Positions 7,899-17,279 are shown, numbered from the stretch's first letter. The stretch: 64,000 bases of DNA from Corynebacterium yonathiae (GCF_022288805.1 NZ_JAKOPM010000004.1:1-64000), one strand, 5' to 3'. Notes: generated by a model from the letters alone, not told the origin. A program made the numbers and translations.

Positions 7899-9080
7899 TT
7901 ATACCCTGGTCTTGGACGAGAGGAAGTCCCAGACCACCTTTGGAGTATCTGGCTGCCAGAACCAGGTGTGGTCCTGCGGAACCTTGACCAGCTGTACGTC
8001 CTTCTGGCAACCATTGAAGTTCAGGCGTTCGGAACCGCCAGCCTCTGGAGTCGCCTGGAAGGTCATGTCGCATCGATTGCGTTTCAGGTATCCGCCAAGC
8101 ACCGTGCGCACCGGTAAGTAGCCAGCCTCGTGCCGGTCACCGCCTTCATAGGTCATCATCTTGTCATTGACGCCATGCATGATGAGGGTATTCATCGGCG
8201 CATCGGCACAGTTAACCTCCACCGGGTTGTAGAAGGCACCCGAGACCATGGCTACAGCGGCAAAGGTGTCCTGCGCGTGGCAGCCCAGCACTGAGGTAAA
8301 GCCGCCACCATTGGACATACCCATGGCATAGACGCGGTTGCGGTCAACGTGGTAGTCCTTGTCCACAGAGTCAAGAATGCGTTTGATGAAGCGGATGTCC
8401 TCACCATCGTGCGTCTTGGCATAAGGTGCTGCCTCCCAAGCACGCTCAAAACCCTCCGGGTAGACGATGATTGCCTCATTATTAGCTTCAGTAGTCTGCA
8501 TACGTGCGTAGCTGGAATAGTTTTCCGGGGAATCTCCCCATCCACCGAAGCCGAAAAGAACAGGCGCAGCCTTTTCCGGCGAATAGTTATTGGGAATGCG
8601 CAATAGATACCTGCGGGTCTTTCCCTCGTGCTCCATAGTGAGCGACTGTATAGAGCCCGGCTTAAATGGCGGGTTGGGGTTGATGCTGGTATCTACCATC
8701 GCTGGCCGCGGTGCCGGCTCCGGAAGCGATGATCCCTCAGGAGCAGGTGCCGGGTTGTTTTGGTCAGCACCTTTATCTGCTGGTGCCGGGGTGGATTCTT
8801 TCACGCCTTCTGGAACGAGGTGGGATCCATCTGGCTGCGGAATAACCGGCTTCGCGTTTTCGGGTGCCGGCCCCGGTGCTGGTGCCGGTGCTGGGTGTGG
8901 TGCGTTTGCTGGGGCCGGCGCAGGTGCAGGTGCAGGCGCTTCTTGCGCGTGGGCAGGAGACACGCTCAGCAGCGCCCCGCAAGCCAGCACACCAACAACA
9001 ATCAGGTAAAGGAAATAGCGAAGAAAATTAGTAACATTAGCCACAAGGTTAAAACTAACCACATTTTTCACTAGAGACAC
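7899..9080 (-). CDS. Secreted alpha/beta-hydrolase esterase (PHB-depolymerase/LpqC-like)
   Basis: 393 residues. A long N-terminal region with a signal peptide ends near VSPAHA. A Pro/Ala repeat stalk of about 60 residues and an acidic Pro-rich linker follow. The catalytic domain (about 145-393) has the esterase-poly(3-hydroxybutyrate) depolymerase pattern. The nucleophile is GMSNGGG (Ser near 257), preceded by YHVDRNRVYA. HGVNDKM gives the acid near 305, and PQDHTWFW gives His near 370. It probably hydrolyses an ester outside the membrane; polyester, feruloyl or mycolyl-type substrates cannot be told apart here. The start codon is GTG and uncertain; a downstream GTG could serve. Confidence 0.8.
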   Translation of the reverse strand: MSLVKNVVSFNLVANVTNFLRYFLYLIVVGVLACGALLSVSPAHAQEAPAPAPAPAPANAPHPAPAPAPGPAPENAKPVIPQPDGSHLVPEGVKESTPAPADKGADQNNPAPAPEGSSLPEPAPRPAMVDTSINPNPPFKPGSIQSLTMEHEGKTRRYLLRIPNNYSPEKAAPVLFGFGGWGDSPENYSSYARMQTTEANNEAIIVYPEGFERAWEAAPYAKTHDGEDIRFIKRILDSVDKDYHVDRNRVYAMGMSNGGGFTSVLGCHAQDTFAAVAMVSGAFYNPVEVNCADAPMNTLIMHGVNDKMMTYEGGDRHEAGYLPVRTVLGGYLKRNRCDMTFQATPEAGGSERLNFNGCQKDVQLVKVPQDHTWFWQPDTPKVVWDFLSSKTRV

Positions 9081-9130
9081 TGTTTACACGCCCAGTGCAC
9101 ACTCAATTCTGTAAGAAAAGCCCAAGGCAT

Positions 9131-9136
9131 TAAGCT
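9131..9136 (+). promoter_or_regulatory. -10 element of a leaderless promoter for the isochorismate synthase gene
   Basis: TAAGCT lies 8 nt before the ATG at 9145, with no Shine-Dalgarno sequence between. Transcription would start at or next to the start codon. Confidence 0.5.
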
Positions 9137-9144
9137 AGATTTTC

Positions 9145-10248
9145 ATGCACGAAGACAGACCAAGCACCGCCCCCGATTTTTTGCTCTCACGGGCAACGGG
9201 GTCTGTCCGTACCCAAGGTGCGCGCCACACTTTTAATGACGCCGATGCGGCAATTTCCGCTCTCCGCAGCAAGGATGTAGAGATGGTCGTCGGTGCGATC
9301 CCCTTCGATTCGGACACCCCCGCGGCACTAACCGTACCGGAGACCATCATCCGCGAAGAGGGCCCGCTGGAACCGCACGCTTATTATCGCAACCAGAGCT
9401 TAAGCTCCCGCGTAGTTGGCTTCGATCCAGAGCCTGAGGAACACCTTCGCCGCGTGGAGGCAGCCATCGGCACGATTGAAACCTCCAAACTAGAAAAGGT
9501 AGTTCTAGCCCGCGCGGTAGACATCGAATTCCCTGAAGCCATCGATCCGCGCCTCGTGGCGGCGCGCCTTATCGATCTCTCCGCCAACCGTGACGGGTTC
9601 ATTGCTGATCTCTCTCCCGCTGGAAGGCCGGGCGCGATGCTTGTCGGCTCCTCCCCGGAGGTTCTAGTCAAGCGTCAAGGCTCGACTGTGTCAGCCTTTC
9701 CCTTGGCGGGTTCGTCTCCGCGCCGCGCCTCGCCGACCGAGGATCACCTCGCAGGACAGGACCTCTTGCATTCTTCCAAGGATCTCCACGAGCACGCTTT
9801 TGTGGTCGACCACCTGCGCCGGGCGCTCACCCCATTGTGCGAGCGACTAGATATTCCGGACGTCCCACAACTGATAAGCACCAATGAAATGTGGCACCTT
9901 GGCACGCCGATTTCCGGAACGCTCAAGGATAAAGACTTGACTGCGCTCGAGCTTGCCCTAGCGGTCCATCCCACACCGGCTATCTGTGGCACCCCGGCCG
10001 AAGCCGCCCAAGCCCTTATTGAGACTGCGGAGACCGACCGTGGTTTCTATGCCGGCGCGGTCGGCTGGTGCGATAGTTCAGGTGACGGCGAATATATGGT
10101 AGCCATTCGCTGCGCAGAGGTTGCCGGCGATGGACTCTCCGCACGCGCTTGGGCTGGTGGAGGCATCGTCGGCGATTCTGATGCCCAAGCGGAGTTGGAA
10201 GAAACCACCGCTAAGCTGCGCACCATTTTGAAGGCGCTAAGCCTCTAG
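9145..10248 (+). CDS. Isochorismate synthase (chorismate-binding family)
   Basis: 367 residues of the MenF/EntC/DhbC family, converting chorismate to isochorismate for menaquinone or catecholate siderophores. The C-terminal chorismate-binding domain is complete: KLEKVVLAR, FPLAGSSPR, LISTNEMWHLGTPISG, HPTPAICGTP, RGFYAGAVGW and the final AGGGIVGDSDAQAELEET. Length is normal for EntC/DhbC-type enzymes. No other men or siderophore genes are nearby, so the pathway cannot be assigned; MenF seems likelier in a corynebacterium. The last codon shares the CTAG with the stop of the convergent methyltransferase pseudogene. Confidence 0.88.
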   Translation: MHEDRPSTAPDFLLSRATGSVRTQGARHTFNDADAAISALRSKDVEMVVGAIPFDSDTPAALTVPETIIREEGPLEPHAYYRNQSLSSRVVGFDPEPEEHLRRVEAAIGTIETSKLEKVVLARAVDIEFPEAIDPRLVAARLIDLSANRDGFIADLSPAGRPGAMLVGSSPEVLVKRQGSTVSAFPLAGSSPRRASPTEDHLAGQDLLHSSKDLHEHAFVVDHLRRALTPLCERLDIPDVPQLISTNEMWHLGTPISGTLKDKDLTALELALAVHPTPAICGTPAEAAQALIETAETDRGFYAGAVGWCDSSGDGEYMVAIRCAEVAGDGLSARAWAGGGIVGDSDAQAELEETTAKLRTILKALSL

Positions 10249-10819
10249 CCCACGCGCTTGGCGACGAGCACGACGTCGGTGCGGTGGTGCGCACCTGCAC
10301 CTTCAGCCAAGTGGCGCTCCCGGCGGGCTAGGGTGACAGTTTCCAATTCGCGCAGGTTGTGCGCCAACCATTCCGGCATCGCCAGTTCTGTGGACTCCAT
10401 ATCGTGGTGAACAAAAAGCAGTGTTCCCCCTGGAGCTACCAAGTGCTCAAGCTTTTCGACCTCTTCCGACGTTGCGCGTATCCCACCGTAGTGGACGCTT
10501 ACCAAGTCAAAGGGCTCATGGCTAAAGCCACTAAACATAGCAACCTGTGCGGCAACGCCGAGGGCGCGAGTGCGGGCTACGGCCGTCGGGGCGAAGTCAA
10601 TGCCCAACACATCCTAGCCGTGGTTTTAAGCCAGAGCGCGTCCGCGCCTTCTCCGCAGCCAATGTCCAGGGCAGAGCCAGGCGCAAGCTCCGCAGCATAA
10701 TCGACAAGGGTGGAGTTCGGCTTTCCTGACCACACGCGATCAGTGCTGCGGTACCGCTCCTCCATTTCCGCGGGAGTGGGAACGTAGGGGCGATGCTCGC
10801 TCTGGTGGGAGTTATGCAC
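10245..10819 (-). pseudogene. Class I SAM-dependent methyltransferase, broken by a frameshift and a nonsense codon
   Basis: The N-terminal half reads from GTG 10819 and includes the SAM-binding motif ALDIGCGEGADALWL. The second half is in another frame and starts at DVLGIDFAPTAV, running to the stop at 10245. The break lies at about 10615-10630. Restoring one A in the AAAA run gives L-K-N-H-G, but the next codon is then TAG where a Trp (TGG) is expected before DVLGID. Two lesions are therefore needed to explain it, which favours true decay over a single sequencing error. The GTG start overlaps the stop of the upstream FAH gene, so it was once translationally coupled. It resembles the small methyltransferases annotated as tellurite-resistance or thiopurine methyltransferase-like. 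Confidence 0.7.
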
Positions 10820-11621
10820 GGTCGATGGAATTGCGTAGGGTTCCCAGGCCTGGGATCTCGATTTCGATGGTATCCCCCGGGACCATCGGAGCGGTGCCGG
10901 CCGGTGAACCAGTAGTAATGACATCGCCGGGAAGCAAGGTATAGGCGGCGGAAATCTCTTCTAAGATGCCGCCCATCTTCACAATCATCTGGTCCGTATT
11001 GGAATCCTGCTTTTGCTCACGAGAGCCCTCGTGTGTCAGGTAGGCATTAATCTTCTGGTCATCCAGATTCAAGCTGTCCAGATCCGTCTCAATCCATGGG
11101 CCGAGCGGGCAGAAAGTGTCGATCCCCTTGGCACGAGCCCATTGTCCGTCCTTGAACTGCAGGTCACGGGAGGAAACATCATTGCAAATGGTGTAGCCCA
11201 GTACGTGGTCTTGCCAGTTCTCGGCCTTGATATTCTTCGACGGTTTGGAAATGACTACGGCAAGCTCGCCCTCGAACTCTACATTGGTGGCATAGTCTGG
11301 GATCTTGATCGCGGCATCCGGGCCGATGACCGCGGTGGACGGCTTAATGAAGATGGTGGGCGGCAAGCTATCGGCAGACTTCTTGAAGACTTCCGCAACG
11401 TGGTCCGCATAGTTGCGGCCCAGCGCCACAACCTTGGTAGGCAGGGTCGGTGCCAAGAGGCGAACCTCGTTAAGCTTCCACTCGCGCCCGGTTGGCTCCG
11501 GCGGAGTGAAAGGCGTGCCAGCAATTTCTTTTGCTACTAGCTCTTGCATCGGGGCGTCTTTCGGCCCATCGATAATGGCGAAACAGATTCCTTCTGGGTG
11601 TGCAATTCGTCCTAAACGCAT
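10812..11621 (-). CDS. Fumarylacetoacetate hydrolase-family protein (oxaloacetate decarboxylase/HHDD isomerase-like)
   Basis: 269 residues from ATG 11621. A six-residue longer form is rejected because TAGGAT lies 7 nt before this ATG. The C-terminal FAH domain is complete: VVALGRNYADHVAE, the acidic cluster VEFEGELAVVI, ICNDVSSRDLQ, and VITTGSPAGTAPM. The three acidic metal ligands of the family are visible (E..E and D in the FEGELA / NDVSSRD motifs). By position next to the leu/ser genes it corresponds to C. glutamicum cg1458, reported as an oxaloacetate decarboxylase; other hydrolase or isomerase activities are possible. It ends over the start of the decayed methyltransferase gene. Confidence 0.85.
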   Translation of the reverse strand: MRLGRIAHPEGICFAIIDGPKDAPMQELVAKEIAGTPFTPPEPTGREWKLNEVRLLAPTLPTKVVALGRNYADHVAEVFKKSADSLPPTIFIKPSTAVIGPDAAIKIPDYATNVEFEGELAVVISKPSKNIKAENWQDHVLGYTICNDVSSRDLQFKDGQWARAKGIDTFCPLGPWIETDLDSLNLDDQKINAYLTHEGSREQKQDSNTDQMIVKMGGILEEISAAYTLLPGDVITTGSPAGTAPMVPGDTIEIEIPGLGTLRNSIDRA

Positions 11622-11628
11622 AGCGGTA

Positions 11629-11634
11629 ATCCTA
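11629..11634 (-). promoter_or_regulatory. -10 element of a leaderless promoter for the FAH-family gene
   Basis: On the minus strand TAGGAT precedes ATG 11621 by 7 nt, with no ribosome binding site in between. Confidence 0.5.
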
Positions 11635-11765
11635 CTCAATCGTTACCTTCACATGTGTGCAAAGGTTACGGTGTTAATTAGTTAATTTGAGTAAATTGCA
11701 GTGTTCTTTCAAACGTCATTGCAAGCCCCCGGAAAAGGGGACGAAAGCAACCGTTCGGCTCTGAG

Positions 11766-11778
11766 GGCGTCGGCAAGC
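11766..11778 (+). repeat. Intergenic copy of the dispersed 13-mer GRCGTCGGMAAGC
   Basis: GGCGTCGGCAAGC in the leuB-FAH gap, where coding constraint cannot explain it. The other copies in this orientation are at 2123, 20551, 38828, 48260, 50953, 53900 and 54589. Copies on the other strand are at 6284, 27943 and 41346 (left coordinates). Function unknown. Confidence 0.6.
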
Positions 11779-11802
11779 GCATCGCGCAGAGCACGTTTGC
11801 TC

Positions 11803-12822
11803 CTATGTAGCTAGGGCGCGCGAGATTCGGTCACCGATCTCAGTGGTCTTCACCGGCCCATCGCCACGCTGCGCAACGTCTTGCGCCACCGCATCCTCTA
11901 TCCTTTGCGCATTGGCTTCATCTCCTACATGACGAAGGAGCATGGCCGCCGACAAAATAGCAGCCGTCGGATCCGCAATCCCCTGCCCAGCGATATCCGG
12001 CGCAGATCCATGTACCGGCTCGAACATCGAGGGATTCGCTCCTGAAGCATCAATGTTTCCGGAGGCAGCAAGGCCAATGCCGCCCACTACGGCACCGGCA
12101 AGATCGGTGAGGATATCTCCAAAAAGGTTATCGGTAACAATTACGTCATATCGTGCTGGATCCGTAACCATATAAATGGTCGCGGCATCGATATGTTGGT
12201 AGTCCACCTGAACCTCTGGAAACTCGGCGGCAACCTCGTCGACAGTGCGTTGCCACAGCCCACCCGCATTGACCAATACATTGGTTTTGTGCACCAAGGT
12301 CAGGTGCTTGCGGCGCTGCTCAGCCCGCGCAAAGGCATCGCGCACTACGCGCTCCACACCGAAACGGGTGTTTTGAGACACCTCACTGGCCACCTCATGA
12401 TCAGTACCCTCGCGCAAGGTACCACCGTTTCCGCAGTACAGCCCCTCGGTGCCCTCGCGCACCACCACAAAATCAATGTCGCCAGGATCGGCCAACGGCG
12501 AAGATGCAGTGGGATACAGCTTGGAAGGACGCAGGTTTACGTAGTGATCCAGTGCAAATCGCATCTTGAGCAACAGCCCTCGCTCCAATACGCCCGGGGG
12601 CACTTCACCTGGGACACCAATTGCCCCTAACAAGATCGCATCATGTTCGCGCAGGCTAGCTAAATCCGCATCCGTGAGAAGCTCCCCGTTGCGTAGGTAG
12701 CGGCGCGCACCAAGGTCATACTCGGTGGTGTCAATATCGGAGCGAACTGCATGCAGCACCTTGAGCGCTTCAGCCGTCACCTCGGGCCCAATACCATCCC
12801 CACCAATTACCGCAAGTTTCAT
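11803..12822 (-). CDS. leuB: 3-isopropylmalate dehydrogenase
   Basis: 339-residue NAD-dependent decarboxylating dehydrogenase of leucine synthesis. It begins [15 protein letters not shown]. The start at 12822 is preceded by AGAAAGGAATCC, a good ribosome binding site, so the longer frame is rejected. It shows the family residues [32 protein letters not shown], and the Mg-binding region [17 protein letters not shown], followed by [16 protein letters not shown]. Upstream lies a hairpin that probably ends serA transcription, so leuB may have its own promoter. Confidence 0.95.
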   Translation of the reverse strand: MKLAVIGGDGIGPEVTAEALKVLHAVRSDIDTTEYDLGARRYLRNGELLTDADLASLREHDAILLGAIGVPGEVPPGVLERGLLLKMRFALDHYVNLRPSKLYPTASSPLADPGDIDFVVVREGTEGLYCGNGGTLREGTDHEVASEVSQNTRFGVERVVRDAFARAEQRRKHLTLVHKTNVLVNAGGLWQRTVDEVAAEFPEVQVDYQHIDAATIYMVTDPARYDVIVTDNLFGDILTDLAGAVVGGIGLAASGNIDASGANPSMFEPVHGSAPDIAGQGIADPTAAILSAAMLLRHVGDEANAQRIEDAVAQDVAQRGDGPVKTTEIGDRISRALAT

Positions 12823-12876
12823 TATGTAGGATTCCTTTCTCACAAGGTGGATTTTTACCAACCCTACCAAAGAGGA

Positions 12877-12913
12877 CCCGCGCAGCGCAGGAAGTTACCT
12901 CACACTGCGCGGG
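12877..12913 (-). terminator. Hairpin between serA and leuB
   Basis: CCCGCGCAG at 12877-12885 pairs with CTGCGCGGG at 12905-12913. Read on the minus strand it follows the serA stop and is trailed by TCCTCTTT. It probably terminates serA or acts as an attenuator ahead of leuB. Confidence 0.6.
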
Positions 12914-12943
12914 ATGCCCTACACGAATTCTGATCAAACAGCC

Positions 12944-14530
12944 CTATGCGTCCATATCTAACTGCTCGCACTGCGCGCCTAATGCCGCATTGACCTCAGC
13001 AATAAGAGACTCTGGCACCTCGGTTTCCACGCGCAGAATAAGGACAGCATCAGATTCCTGCTTGCCATACGTAAGCGCCGCCGCCACAATATTGATTCCA
13101 GCAGCTCCCAGCTTGGTGCCCACGGTTCCCAGCGCACCTGGAGCATCCGCATAGCGGAAGAAGAGATTGCGGCCAGTAGCACGCATATCGACGCCACGAC
13201 CGTTGATGCGGATAAACTTTTCGGTTCCATCGATGCCGATAAGCGCACCGGTAAGCGAGAACGTTTCTCCATCGGCACCAATAACTTTCACCTGCAGGGA
13301 GGAGCGGTACCCCTTGGATTCCGCGTTGGTAGATACCTCCACCTCTACCCCACGGCTCTGCGCAATCTGCATAGCATTGACAAATGTCACCGGTTCCGAA
13401 GTCACGCCGCTAAACAGACCCCGGACAGCAGAAAGACCTAACACTTCTACATCCTCGGTAGACAGCTCACCGCAAGCTTCTACTTCAACGGCAACGGGTG
13501 CCTGCCCCAGCAGACGTCCAGCCGTCAGTCCTAGCTTGCGTGCGAGATCCAGCCAGCCAGCAACTTCTTCTCCTACAGCACCACCGGAGACGTTTACCGC
13601 ATCTGGGACAAACTCACCGGCGAGAGCTTTGAGCACCGACGCCGCCACATCGGTCCCTGCACGGTCCTGGGCCTCTACAGTGGAGGCTCCCAAGTGTGGA
13701 GAAACGGTGACCTGCGGCAGCTTAAATAGCGGAGAATCAGTGCATGGCTCCGTAGCGTAGACATCGAAGCCCGCACCCCGGTGATGGCCCTGTTCGATAG
13801 ACTCAGCCAAGGCCTCCTCATCCACCAAACCGCCGCGAGCCGCGTTAATGAGAATCTGCCCCTTCTTCGCCTTAGCCAAAAGCTCCTTATCAAACATTCC
13901 GGCAGTCTCTGGGGTCTTCGGAAGGTGAATGGTCACAAAATCGGAGCGAGACATTAGCTCTTCCAGTTCGACCAGTTCCACGCCCAGTGCCGCCGCACGA
14001 GCCGGGTTGGCATAGGGGTCGTGGGCAATAATGGTGGTTTCAAAAGACTTCAGACGCTGTGCGAAGAGCTGCCCAATGTGTCCAAAACCAACAATGCCGA
14101 TGGTCTTTCCATACACCTCCACGCCCTTGAAAGAAGAACGCTTCCATTCCCCCTCGCGCAGCGACTGGTCGGCTGCTGGTACCTGGCGCGCCGTCGCCAA
14201 GAGCAATGCAATGGCCTGTTCGCACGCCGAGTGAATATTAGACGTAGGTGCATTTACCACCATGACGCCCTTTTCCGTTGCCGCCGGAATATCAACGTTA
14301 TCTAGGCCCACTCCTGCACGGCCCACAATTTTTAGCTTTGGAGCTGCTTCTAAAACCTCTGCATCAACAGTGGTTGCAGAACGCACCAGCAAAGCTTCTG
14401 CATCCGGCACTGCGGCGAGCAGCTCCGCACGATTTGGACCGTCGACCCAACGAACCTCAACTGAATCCCCCAAGGCCGTAACTGTGGATTGAGCTAATTT
14501 ATCGGCAATAAGGACTACCGGCTTCGACAT
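12944..14530 (-). CDS. serA: D-3-phosphoglycerate dehydrogenase, long form with ACT domain
   Basis: 528 residues, the length of actinobacterial SerA. It oxidises 3-phosphoglycerate with NAD in the first step of serine synthesis. The NAD-binding motif GIVGFGHIG is near residue 148, the catalytic Arg is in [11 protein letters not shown], and the acid/His pair is in FDVYATEP and SPHLGAST. An intervening (ASB) domain of about 130 residues follows. The last 75 residues form an ACT domain ([20 protein letters not shown]), the usual site of serine feedback. A 64-nt gap with AAGGAAGA before the ATG follows the lipoprotein gene. Confidence 0.96.
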   Translation of the reverse strand: MSKPVVLIADKLAQSTVTALGDSVEVRWVDGPNRAELLAAVPDAEALLVRSATTVDAEVLEAAPKLKIVGRAGVGLDNVDIPAATEKGVMVVNAPTSNIHSACEQAIALLLATARQVPAADQSLREGEWKRSSFKGVEVYGKTIGIVGFGHIGQLFAQRLKSFETTIIAHDPYANPARAAALGVELVELEELMSRSDFVTIHLPKTPETAGMFDKELLAKAKKGQILINAARGGLVDEEALAESIEQGHHRGAGFDVYATEPCTDSPLFKLPQVTVSPHLGASTVEAQDRAGTDVAASVLKALAGEFVPDAVNVSGGAVGEEVAGWLDLARKLGLTAGRLLGQAPVAVEVEACGELSTEDVEVLGLSAVRGLFSGVTSEPVTFVNAMQIAQSRGVEVEVSTNAESKGYRSSLQVKVIGADGETFSLTGALIGIDGTEKFIRINGRGVDMRATGRNLFFRYADAPGALGTVGTKLGAAGINIVAAALTYGKQESDAVLILRVETEVPESLIAEVNAALGAQCEQLDMDA

Positions 14531-14593
14531 ATCTTCCTTCGCTTAAGTGTGATGCGGTGCACGCGGAATTCCCGCGTGTCAAGGAAGTGTAGT

Positions 14594-15499
14594 TCAGGAA
14601 GGAGTGCCCTGCTTGATTTTTGCCTTAAATTCTTTCATTCGACCGAATTCCGGTCCTAGGGCTACTAAGGCACCATCTGCAAGGCCGGCAACAGCGGCCA
14701 TGCTGTGCTTATCCTCCAAAGGATCAGCAGTCGGCATCACCAACACCTTGCCGCCGTAGGCTGCCGCCGTAATCACGTTCGCGATGGGACTGTCTTTTGT
14801 CGCGACGATATTCGGTGCCATCTGGCCGTCTCTGCGGGACTGCGCCGGGATGGGCTTCTTCTTTTTCTCATCTGTGTGCGCCTCGCCTTCATACGGCACC
14901 CATGCGGGCCGCAACTCCACCTGGGGAGTCTTATCCAAACGCGCAATATCCTTGACCATCTGTTCTGGGGAAGCTACCACTTTGGAACCGTATTGAAACG
15001 CCGTAAACTCCCCCAAGGCCTTGTGGGTTCCTGGATCCTTAATGACGGTGAAATCCCCAGATGTTTCTGTCCACGGCACATCACCGACAATCACTAGGCG
15101 ACTTACTCCAAGATCCGTGAGAAGCTTATGGATTTCCAAGCGCCGAGCATCGTCATACTGCACCGCCGGCAGATGCTGGTTTACCGCCAAGGTCGCTGCG
15201 CGCAAAATTGACTTATCATCCCCAGCAAAGAGAACAAGGGAATCTGAATCTTCGAAAAACAGGCGGCTAGCCTCAATGCCTATGGAGTCATTGACAATGA
15301 CAAACCTGCCATCAAATTTCGGATCAATCAGACGGTTTTGGTTTTCCGCCTTAGCCTTATTGAGGTCAATTTCAGACTCATCCAAATCGGACAGACCACG
15401 CCTGACCAGTTTGGTCTCAGTAACTGGTGTGCCACAGGCCGATAATGCGAGCGAGGCGACGAGCACTGCGGCAGTCAGGCGCACAGAATTAGCGATCAA
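14594..15499 (-). CDS. Putative lipoprotein with CWB2-like repeats
   Basis: About 301 residues. The lipobox ASLALSACG marks a lipid-anchored exported protein. Two half-repeats resemble cell-wall-binding repeat 2 units. One is LVLFAGDDKSILRAATLAVN followed by LPAV and LGVSRLVIVGD; the other is NVITAAAYGGKVLVMP with ALVALGPEFG. The start is unsure. TTG 15499 has GGAGAGGAAGG 11 nt upstream; GTG 15484 gives the shortest signal peptide; ATG 15541 overlaps the upstream gene more. It follows the DUF262 gene closely or overlaps it. The function is unknown; a peptidoglycan- or substrate-binding surface role is a guess. Confidence 0.65.
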   Translation of the reverse strand: MIANSVRLTAAVLVASLALSACGTPVTETKLVRRGLSDLDESEIDLNKAKAENQNRLIDPKFDGRFVIVNDSIGIEASRLFFEDSDSLVLFAGDDKSILRAATLAVNQHLPAVQYDDARRLEIHKLLTDLGVSRLVIVGDVPWTETSGDFTVIKDPGTHKALGEFTAFQYGSKVVASPEQMVKDIARLDKTPQVELRPAWVPYEGEAHTDEKKKKPIPAQSRRDGQMAPNIVATKDSPIANVITAAAYGGKVLVMPTADPLEDKHSMAAVAGLADGALVALGPEFGRMKEFKAKIKQGTPS

Positions 15500-17279
15500 A
15501 AGCTTGCGGGCCTTCCTCTCCACCAAAAAGGTTTGCTTCATCCACATCGCGGATAACGGGTTTGCCTAAAGCATATTCCACTATGTCTAGAAAACGATGA
15601 CGGCGATCCGCGAAAAACTCGCGCGGTTGTGATGCGCGCAGATAGTCCAAGTTCATCTCGTGGGATGCTAGCACCGCATCAAATTGAGCGTCTTCCATGA
15701 TTGACTTGGACTGAACGCGCGGCAGGTAGCGATTTGGCGCGAAACCGTCGAGCACTACCTCGGTTCGCTTGCCCATCGGGGTGTAGTTCATCACTGACTC
15801 CGCCAAAACGGGATCTACTCCGTGGCGCTTACACCAGTTAAGCGGGAATACGGGGAAAAATCCTGGTTTGAGCTCTTCGAATGTATGGCGATTGAAAGCC
15901 TTTCCTGTACGCCAATCCTTCGCGCCGCGCGCCATGAGGAGGGCATAGAGTCCATGCCAAACGCCGTCCTTATCATCTACAGAGAGCAAGCGGGACTCGC
16001 GGAAGGAGGCATCGGTGACGGTCTTCGGGACCTCGTCCGTTGCACCGGCTACCCACTCGGTGACCTCGTCCACATCGCGAGCAGCGCGCAGCTGCACTGC
16101 AGACGAGCCATAAAGCTCGCCGAAGACGCCACACCAGAACCATTGGTTTATGCGGTCCCACGATTGCTGGGTGGACAACGCTCCCCCACGCTTAGCCAAG
16201 CGCGCAATAATGACGGCTAGGGGAACAATCTGCTCATTGAATGGAACCTGGTCCGTGCTAAGGATGCATCGTTCCGCTAGAAACTCGGATACCTCACGGA
16301 AAGTAATGCGTAGATCATTGGCCGCCGCCTTATACTCCGCTAGGGATAGTTTCAGGATGTCCTCGCGCTGCCCACCAGCGCTACCTTTTTCTCCGGAGAC
16401 TAAAAGCGATACCGCGGAAAGGAACTCGGTACGCCCAATTCCGTCCAGAGCCGGGGATTTGCGTAGATCCTTTTCCACTTCTTGCCAATCAGCGGCCAAG
16501 TGAAAGCTCGGATCTTCAGAGGCAAAAACTGCAGTGAGAAGATCGAAGACGTCCATCTGCAGACCTGCTGAGTTTGCCTGGGCGAAAATCGAGCCAATTC
16601 CAGCCCGCTCCGTCTCGCGGGACAAACGAATCATCGGCAGGTCATAACCGGACAAAGGCCGGACGATGCGGTTATTAAACGCTGCCAGTTCCGCGCTATG
16701 TTCTTCTTTGGCTGCGGCAAGCTCAAAGAGCATGCCAACGCCATCTTCACTCAATAGTGAAGCTACAGGAATGCACATATTCTCTAGGGCATCTTCCCGC
16801 GAGAGGATGTCCCCTTCAATTGCCGGTGCAAAGTGCGATCGAATTTTGCCATTCTGATCAACTGCAAAGATGGCGTCATCCGGCATAAGCTCGCCCCGAA
16901 CGGCAGCTCGAATATCAATAAAGAAACGGCGGTGAATTTTCTTCTTCCGGAAGTCAGTAGTGTCTACAAAGCCTTCGCCGTTGAAGCAATGATACAAGGT
17001 GGTTAGGCGCTGTTGCCCGTCCAACAGGAGCAGGCCGGGATCGACACCAGTGTCAGGCGCACCGACAAGGGGGCGAGGACGAAAGCGCATCTTTTCGTTA
17101 CGAGTATCAAGAGCCATAAGCGCGCCAATGGGATAGCCACGCAACACAGAAACAATGAGAGAACGGATGCGGTCTTCATCCCAGGCATAGCTGCGCTGGA
17201 AGTCAGGAAGCTGGATGTCCCCGCGATCAATCCGAGCAAAGAGGTCTTTGAGATCATAACTTGGCGTCGTAAAACCCAT
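15489..17279 (-). CDS. DUF262 (GmrSD-like) protein with an apparently degenerate HNH end
   Basis: 596 residues from ATG 17279, chosen because MGFTTPSYDLKDLF is the family-like N-terminus and AGGATAGGGG lies just before it. The N-terminal DUF262 (ParB-like nucleotide-binding) domain is intact: LPDFQRSYAW near residue 30, DGQQRLTTLYH near 84 and FAQANSAGLQMDVFDLLTA. Family members usually carry an HHIFP-type HNH motif near the C-terminus. Here the equivalent stretch reads FFPVFPLNWC (near 475), without the histidines, though the downstream Asn segment (VMNYTPMGKRTE) remains. The related GmrSD and BrxU proteins cut modified phage DNA. No partner gene or methylase is adjacent. It lies between conserved biosynthesis genes, so it is probably acquired. 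Confidence 0.78.
   Translation of the reverse strand: MGFTTPSYDLKDLFARIDRGDIQLPDFQRSYAWDEDRIRSLIVSVLRGYPIGALMALDTRNEKMRFRPRPLVGAPDTGVDPGLLLLDGQQRLTTLYHCFNGEGFVDTTDFRKKKIHRRFFIDIRAAVRGELMPDDAIFAVDQNGKIRSHFAPAIEGDILSREDALENMCIPVASLLSEDGVGMLFELAAAKEEHSAELAAFNNRIVRPLSGYDLPMIRLSRETERAGIGSIFAQANSAGLQMDVFDLLTAVFASEDPSFHLAADWQEVEKDLRKSPALDGIGRTEFLSAVSLLVSGEKGSAGGQREDILKLSLAEYKAAANDLRITFREVSEFLAERCILSTDQVPFNEQIVPLAVIIARLAKRGGALSTQQSWDRINQWFWCGVFGELYGSSAVQLRAARDVDEVTEWVAGATDEVPKTVTDASFRESRLLSVDDKDGVWHGLYALLMARGAKDWRTGKAFNRHTFEELKPGFFPVFPLNWCKRHGVDPVLAESVMNYTPMGKRTEVVLDGFAPNRYLPRVQSKSIMEDAQFDAVLASHEMNLDYLRASQPREFFADRRHRFLDIVEYALGKPVIRDVDEANLFGGEEGPQAFDR

Noticed and set aside
8880..8950. Tandem repeat or CRISPR-like array in the esterase gene
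   Set aside because: It is a coding Pro-Ala stalk with short imperfect codon repeats, not spaced identical repeats.
11722..11741. Short GCCCCC/GGGGAC stem after leuB as a terminator
   Set aside because: Only four to five pairs with a poor T tract.
14560..14578. Hairpin CACGCGG / CCGCGTG between the lipoprotein gene and serA as a terminator
   Set aside because: The stem is short and no T run follows on the minus strand; too weak to call.
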